NCBI GenBank assembly: GCA_030770545.1
Contig: CM061105.1
Coordinates: forward strand, 9,531,001-9,595,000
DNA from: Macropodus opercularis
Taxonomy: Eukaryota > Chordata > Actinopteri > Anabantiformes > Osphronemidae
DNA length: 64,000 nt
Direction: 5' to 3'
The notes beneath the pieces were generated by a model. The model saw only the letters and a list, made by a program, of their open reading frames with translations, was not told the DNA's origin and did not search any database. This document shows, one piece after another, positions 58,501 through 64,000 of this stretch. Position numbers and translations under genes: made by a program. Position 1 is the stretch's first letter; each line of letters opens with the position of its first letter.

Positions 58501-61500
58501 TACATACCATTAATGAGGTTTATCACTATGGCTGCAGGCTCAAGTCGTGATGAATGGCGGGAGCGTTTCATTACACAACCAAATTATCAAAATGTATGTA
58601 AATGAAAAGACTTTTTGGAATAGTTATGATATCAGCAGAACGGTACATTTCAGATATGAACTTTCTGTCTTTATAGCGAACATTTCAAGAAATTTGTAAA
58701 GGAATTCACCTCCAGAAGAGCCAGGAGCAGCAGATGAGCAAACCAGACACCACAAAGCCCAGTGGCAGTAAGTTCAGCTGATGATCACCTACTCCAGTAG
58801 GAAACCGCCCCTGTTATCACTCTGTTTCTAACTCCTGCCTCTCTCCAGAAGAGTCTGCACAGAAGAACCCAGCAGTGGTTCGGCCCAAGGAGTCAGCTGC
58901 GCCTTTCAACTGTAGGGAAACTGGGCTGGCTATGGAGGAGGGTAGGACCTCGTTGCAGGAGGAGCTGACCTTCAATGATCAGACCAGCTACTCCTACCAG
59001 CAGATCAGCTGTCTGGACAGTGTGATCAGGTACAGAGATGAAGGACGTGAAGTCAGACGCCAACCAGAAAATGTGATAAACAAGGAAGAAGTTCTTGATC
59101 TGTTGTGTTTCCTCTCCCGCAGAAAACGACATGTCTATAATTAATCAAGAGCTAAATGTGTTGTTACGTTCCGTGTAGGTACTTGGAGAGCTGTAATGTC
59201 CCCATCACTATGAAGAGGAAGTGTCAGTCTCTGTCCAACACCACTTCCTCTAACTCAGAAGAGGAGAAACAGAACGGGTCCAGCAGCATGCAGGTGTCTG
59301 AAGGTACGGGCTCGTGGCACAGAATGCCGTGCCACCGCACATTCGCTCTGTGCCTTTTTAAACTTCCCCCTCCGACTGAAATGCCATTTCCTTGTCAGCA
59401 TGTCCTGTTCCCTGTTCTTCGGTAGAACCGGCCATGCTGAAGGACCAGTCTGGTCTCGGCAAAAAGTCCACGGCCACAGCGGTGGTGGGCTCCTCGCTGC
59501 CCCTGCCGGTACCTAATAAACCAGAGAGTGTGGTGTCCATAACCAGCCAGTGCAGCTACAGCAGCACCATAGTTCATGTGGGAGACAAGAAACTCCAACC
59601 GGACTCAGGTACATTTTCCGCCATTCAGATGTTTAGAGAAAAAGGAACCTCATCCGCTCTGCTGACGTTTAACTGCTATGCTGAAGCAGAGATCATAGAG
59701 GATGGACCAGGTGCAGCAGAACCCGTGGAGTCCAGTCATAACACGGGGCCTCCTCCTTGTGCTGTGTCGCCCCCGAGTCATGAGAGGGAGCCCTACAAGA
59801 GACTGGGGTTGACCAAGCAGGTTCTGGCCGTCCATACGCAGAAAGAGGAGCAGGCCTTTCTGTCCCGCTTCAGAGAGCTCCGCAGTCTCACAACACTCAA
59901 AGCCAACTGCTCTCAGTATCTGGAGCGGCAGAGGGAGCAGGTCACCAGTAACGGTACCATCAAACACAGCACTGTCACATCGTACCATAATGCTTTTTGT
60001 CAAACTCCAAGCTCACTCTTTGTCTTCTCGGCCCGTCTAGCTGTTCCTGCTGCGTCCCGTAAGCAGGGTGGAGTGGGTGCGGGGCCCACCTCACGGCGAG
60101 GAACGCGGAATAAGAAGACGAAGTCGAAGCGAGCCAAACAGATCGAGTCTTCAGACAGCGCCGCGTCCCGTCACACGCAACAACTGCGGCCTCCTCTTCT
60201 GAACCCGACTTCTTGGTCTCCGTCTGACACCTCACAGTCTACTTTTCCGGTAGCCTACCCTGCCGTGATGCCAGGCTACCCCCTCCACATGTACCCCAGA
60301 GCCACTTCCTCAGCCCCCTGCTCTGACACGACTCTTACAGGCCTTGGAGGCAACCAGGGAGCTCAGGCTGCTCCCTGCCCACCATCGGTCCACCCTGCTC
60401 CCTACCCCAGCCCCATGGTCACCCCCATTGTGGCTCTAGTACTGCCCAACTACATATACCCTCCACCACCACAGCCAGTGTACCAAGCAGAGTCTGGGGG
60501 CTTCCCCACCCAGACACAACCTTTTGTTCAGACTATATTTCCAGGTCAAACCACCTTATTGCCTCCATCTTCCTACTGCGTTAACAATCAGTTTAACTCC
60601 CCAAACCACTTTGCTCCCCAGTCAAGCTACGTGACTCCTTCATTCTACTTCCCTTCACCCTCGGAAACTCCGAAAGCCCCCGTGGAGGGCCAGTCTCGCT
60701 CTTCGACCCCGCAGTCTGGAGGAGGTCGAAACCAGGCGTCCCCACCCTTGTTCCAGTCTCGCTGCAGCTCTCCCCTCAACCTGCTGGAGCTGGAGCTGTC
60801 TGTGGAGAGGCAGGACAGCGCAGTGCTCTCCTCTGGAGGACAAGGGACTAACACGGCTGAGAGAGAGACAGGAGCAAGTGGAAACCAAACCAAGGAGAGG
60901 GAGCTGAAGCAGGTAAAGAAGGAAACTAGGTTATTTTGGGTGCTTTCTCTTACCCGTTTCCTTCCCCAAGCTTCCTAATCCACACGTCCGGTCTTCTTCA
61001 CCATTTAAAACTGTTTGGATCAAATGTGGGACGGCAAATTGTGACAAGGGTCCTCAGGACCCTCCATCGTATGTCTCAGCCTTGTGGGATATGTTGCCAT
61101 CATCATTTTGACTCCTTCAAATTATTCACAATAATGAAGTGCAGCAGTTCGTTGTTATTGCATTGCCATGTATGTAAAGCCAGCCTGGGCTCGCTGTGGC
61201 CCCGGGTGTTAACACATGATGTTATTATCCCTTACACCCTTTAGCCAACTCTCATTCTGCTTGGTCCACCTGGACCGTTGTATTGCGAGGGCACACCCTG
61301 TGTCTGTGAACGTTTGTCTTGGGATAAAGTGTGCTCTAGACTGAGAGCTTACAGCAGCGAGGTAGGCGAATCATCAGACAACCTCAGCACTTCTCCAATC
61401 CCATTGATTCCATGTGTCAATTATAACTGTTTCCTTTTTGCATTTTCATGACCTATGATTTACATCTACAACCTACATTGTTCTGTTGAGTAAATGTCTG

Positions 61501-63975
61501 GCACAGAGGGATTTTAACGCATGCGACGGCGGGACTGTAAATGACATAATGTGAACAGGGGAACTGGTGACGTGTGGAGTTACTTTAAAATGTCTGCCAA
61601 GCTCAACAAGGGATCCTGTTTCATACACTTTTTGATTTTGCATGCAGAGCCTCCCAGGCTTGAACCCAACCAGAAAGATTAACAGAGGAGGCCAGTTTAC
61701 TATCAGTGGGGACATGCTTGTGTTTTCACTGTATTGTATTGTACTGAAATGTGTCTAGATATGCAAAAGATGCATTGATGGTCTGTTGCATTATTACAGA
61801 GGTTGATATTTCAATAATGGATTAGAATCAGTTGGAGACAAATCAGGATAAGGTATCACTGTAACTTATTCATAATGGTCTGGTCAGATGACTGGTAAAT
61901 CTTATAGTTATATATATATAGTTAGGTAGTTATATCTAGTCAACCAACATGCAGGTGTTGAATGAAGCCGTGGACCGGTACTATATATCCAGACTCCTCT
62001 TTAAGGCTGTGGCTTTTATATCTTTTATCTGTGCAGGCAAGTTCACATGGAGATGGGAACAACAGTGACGCCAATTCCTCATCCAGTGACATGTTTGACA
62101 TTATTCTCCACGAGGATTCCTGCTCAGGCACCGGTTCAGCCACCTCAGGGTCCATGGGTTCAGGGTCCAATGGCTGTGGAACCTCAGCCAGCGGGACGTC
62201 CAACAGTGGGATCTCTAATAGCAGGACATCAGCCAGCGGAGCCTCAGCGAGTGGAGCCTCCGGCAGTGGAACAGGTCAGTGGAAGTGGAAGTTACCAGAA
62301 GTCAATACAGGCAGAAAACACCAGATGTTTTATATTCAGTTTTGTTCTAATTTGAAACTTGAATTTCCTGATGGACATTAAATGCAGCCCATCTCACAGT
62401 ACATAGTTAATTAATGAATATAGTTGTAGACTGACAAGTACACAACTCCAGCAAAAAAACTGTATTGTCACATTTATCAACGGACGATGAGACTATGTGA
62501 AAAACCTGACAATCTTTTACTTCTTTCATATTAATTTTCTGCTGTTTGGATGTTCTCAGGAAGCAACAACAGTAGTAATTACTTTGGCAGCGTGGACTCA
62601 TCCCAGAATAGCCAGAAGGTCATGGGTCACTCGAGCAGCAGCGAGGGAAGAGCGGCGGAGATGGAACAGAGCGAACACTTCATCAAGTATGTACTGCAGG
62701 ACCCGCTGTGGCTGCTCATGGCCAACACAGATCACAAGGTCATGATGACCTATCAGCTGCCTCCGCGGTGAGTAGGAGGACAGGGCCTTAGCCACTGAGG
62801 AGTAGGATAGTGGCGTGTAGATGCTGCTGTTTCATAGTTTAACAGCGAATAATGAGAGAAACCATGCAAACGTTCTTACTAATAGGAGGAGTGTGCAGGA
62901 ACAGACAACAATTAGATGTTTCCTTCCTTGATTTTTCGCACCTAATTGGACACAAGACAAAAACACTTAGTAGTGTCTTGCCCCTGTGTAGAAACACGGA
63001 CCTACCTGACCTCAGAACACATATCTGAGCCCTATTGTGTCCCTATCTGCCCCCTGGCTGCCCAGACATCTCAGCGTGTCATCATAGGAGTGAGCTGCTA
63101 ACATCTGATGATAGTGCTCTTAGCTTGTTGGCACATGAACTGTTCTGTTTTGCATTTCCTGTTATTTACCTTTAGCAGTACCACAAAATACAGCAACATG
63201 GCCTTTGTCTCTAGAGGTGTTAAAAGAAATATGGTTGCAATTAGCATTATTAACCACTAGGTGGCCCCTTGCATTACTCCAGAACCTCTATAAACGGAGT
63301 TCTGTGTTGAGTGATGTCTGCAGAGAGAATGCAGGTCGACACACACTTCACTAGGTCAAAGCTTCGTCCAGTGTCCAGACTGTATCATCCTGCCCACGAA
63401 TGCACTAACTCAAGCCGCATTTTGTTGTGTCAGAAATGACTTGTGGGTATTGAATGTGGTGTCGTTGTGTGTTTGCCTGTTCCTGCAGTGACATCCAGAG
63501 CGTGCTCAAAGAGGACAGAGAGAAGCTGAGGCTGCTGCACAAACACCAACCACGCTTTACAGAGGAACAGAAGAAGGAGCTGTCTGAGGTCCACCCCTGG
63601 ATGAAGAGGGGAGGCCTGCCCAAGGCGTTTAAGGTGGAGTAATCATTTTGTAAGAATTTGTGATAATAATAATTAGTAAATAGTAAGTAAAAATAAATAA
63701 TTAGTCTCTTTTTTGTGAGGCCGATGGTGACCCAACATTCTTCTACTTCAAAGTGCATCAAAACCTCCACCATCCTCTTGTCTGCCTTATTAAAACTTGT
63801 GTCTGCTTTCTAGGTGTGCTCCTGCTGCGACAGCTCCTCGGGCGCAGCAGTGGTGGACGAGGATCCAATAGACCCAGACACTGGTGACACAGAGTCTGGA
63901 GAGCTTGGCTGGCCCACAGAAGAGCTTTTAAACACTGGTGTCATCTCCAACTGCGGCACATCCTCTGGCTGCTAA
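51278..63975 (+). CDS. per1: period circadian regulator 1, 22 coding exons, 1425 residues
   Basis: PER1 is a core repressor of the vertebrate clock. It dimerises through PAS domains, binds CRY, CK1 delta/epsilon and CLOCK/BMAL1, and moves between cytoplasm and nucleus. The 22 exons join in one frame. Marks of PER1 rather than PER2: the beta-TrCP degron is TSGCSS (PER2 has SSGYGS), FLSRFRELRSL, MVTPIVALVLPNYIYP, and the Ser/Gly-rich block before the CRY-binding domain. Conserved Period features are PAS-A, PAS-B, the CK1-binding and FASP region, and a CRY-binding C-terminus. Teleosts have per1a and per1b. I cannot settle which this is, though per1b is the copy usually kept in spiny-rayed fishes. 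Exon coordinates are in the block entries. The stop at 63973-63975 lies 25 bases from the window end, so the 3'UTR is missing. Confidence 0.96.
52968..53009. repeat. perfect 18-base inverted repeat with 6-base loop
   Basis: The left arm 52968-52985 (CATTGCCCCTTGATGAAT) is the exact reverse complement of 52992-53009, separated by ATGATG. It lies in a per1 intron and could form a cruciform or an RNA hairpin in the pre-mRNA. It is too short for a typical microRNA precursor. Confidence 0.85.
54170..54692. repeat. local duplication inside the per1 intron
   Basis: 54170-54262 and 54605-54692 share, in order, ATTTGT, GACAGGTAAG, ATTATAGTAACCT or TTATAGTAACCT, and GTGAGTCAG. The direct copies are about 430 bases apart and diverged. 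Confidence 0.6.
55938..58129 (+). CDS. per1: per1 exons 5-12: PAS-A, PAS-B and PAC region
   Basis: Coding segments 55938-56059, 56197-56398, 56682-56733, 57141-57283, 57389-57467, 57580-57686, 57777-57930 and 58015-58129 (residues 229-553). PAS-A includes FAVAVSLITGRIVYISDQA and FLTPQDVSVFYSF. PAS-B includes FQDVDERAVPLLGYLPQDL, LLHLHPSDRPIMLAIHRK and the PAC-like FCARNGEYVILDTSWSSFV followed by WSHKVSFIIGRHKV. These mediate Period homo- and heterodimers and contacts with CK1 and CRY partners. Exon ends and phases follow mammalian PER1. Confidence 0.96.
58342..59953 (+). CDS. per1: per1 exons 13-18: CK1-binding and FASP-like region
   Basis: Coding segments 58342-58491, 58677-58767, 58849-59029, 59179-59303, 59426-59608 and 59690-59953 (residues 554-884). 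The CK1-binding motif SYSYQQISCLDSVIRYLESC spans exons 15-16. Exon 17 holds the FASP-type phospho-cluster ESVVSITSQCSYSSTIVHVG, whose first serines set the period by CK1 priming in mammalian PER2. Exon 18 holds EPYKRLGLTKQVLAVHTQKE and EEQAFLSRFRELRSL. The introns after exons 17 and 18 are only 81 and 87 bases, are multiples of three and contain no stop. Confidence 0.93.
60041..63975 (+). CDS. per1: per1 exons 19-23: Pro-rich region, Ser/Gly repeats and CRY-binding end
   Basis: Coding segments 60041-60912, 62037-62274, 62560-62767, 63489-63633 and 63814-63975 (residues 884-1425). Exon 19 begins with a basic stretch KKTKSKRAKQ, a likely nuclear localisation signal. A long Pro/Tyr-rich section follows (MVTPIVALVLPNYIYP, SPPLFQSRCSSPLNLLELEL). 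Exon 20 is a Ser/Gly-rich repeat. Exons 21-22 give EHFIKYVLQDPLWLLMAN, VMMTYQLPPRDIQSVLKEDR and HKHQPRFTEEQKKELSEVHP, the CRY-binding domain. Exon 23 ends with a CSCCDSSSG zinc-ligand-like cluster and the tail SNCGTSSGC. Confidence 0.95.
60913..62036 (+). other. per1 intron between exons 19 and 20
   Basis: About 1.1 kb with no supported coding exon. A short TA run lies near 61911-61920. Confidence 0.75.
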
Positions 63976-64000
63976 AGCGTGTCCAAATGAAAATTCATTA

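Noticed and set aside
59392..60978. A single 528-codon per1 exon
   Set aside because: The frame is open throughout only because two introns (59609-59689, 59954-60040) are multiples of three without stops. Alignment with mammalian PER supports splicing at both, and the true donor at 60912 removes the end.

Overview
This window is vertebrate nuclear DNA, most likely from a ray-finned (teleost) fish. The genes are split into many short exons with GT..AG introns. Long CA/GT and CT microsatellites are common. The encoded proteins read as fish versions of well-known vertebrate genes, including a short thrombopoietin without the long mammalian tail and a zona pellucida gene without a membrane anchor. 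I predicted exons by hand from splice signals, reading frame and protein family knowledge. In every multi-exon model below the intron phases agree from end to end.

Layout, left to right. (1) 131-1791 (+): last six coding exons of eif4g1; the 5' part lies outside the window. (2) 1792-5425: 3'UTR, intergenic DNA and a CpG-rich promoter-like block at about 3650-4330. (3) 5426-7450 (+): fam131a, five coding exons. (4) 33936-10067 (-): clcn2, the ClC-2 chloride channel, 24 coding exons, 1016 residues. (5) 24136-26060 (+): a complete 8-exon, 411-residue zona pellucida gene with a trefoil domain. It sits inside clcn2 intron 1 on the opposite strand. (6) 38042-39582 (+): thpo (thrombopoietin), five coding exons, 177 residues. 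(7) 39583-46700: a gene desert with CTCF-like motifs and a diverged repeat pair. (8) about 46700-47450: a CpG-rich promoter with an E-box, a D-box and two CCAAT boxes. (9) 51165-63975 (+): per1 (period circadian regulator 1), 22 coding exons, 1425 residues; the window ends 25 bases after its stop codon.

The order eif4g1-fam131a-clcn2-thpo matches human 3q27. POLR2H, which lies between CLCN2 and THPO in human, is not visible here. per1 lies beyond thpo, where CHRD lies in human. The genes are not an operon and have unrelated roles: translation initiation, a family of unknown function, a chloride channel, an egg coat protein, a blood-cell cytokine and a clock repressor. The main points of interest are the nested egg-coat gene, the paired clock elements in the per1 promoter, two short frame-neutral introns in per1, and upstream ORFs at clcn2 and per1. 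I found no CRISPR array, RNA gene, intact transposon or clearly new system.
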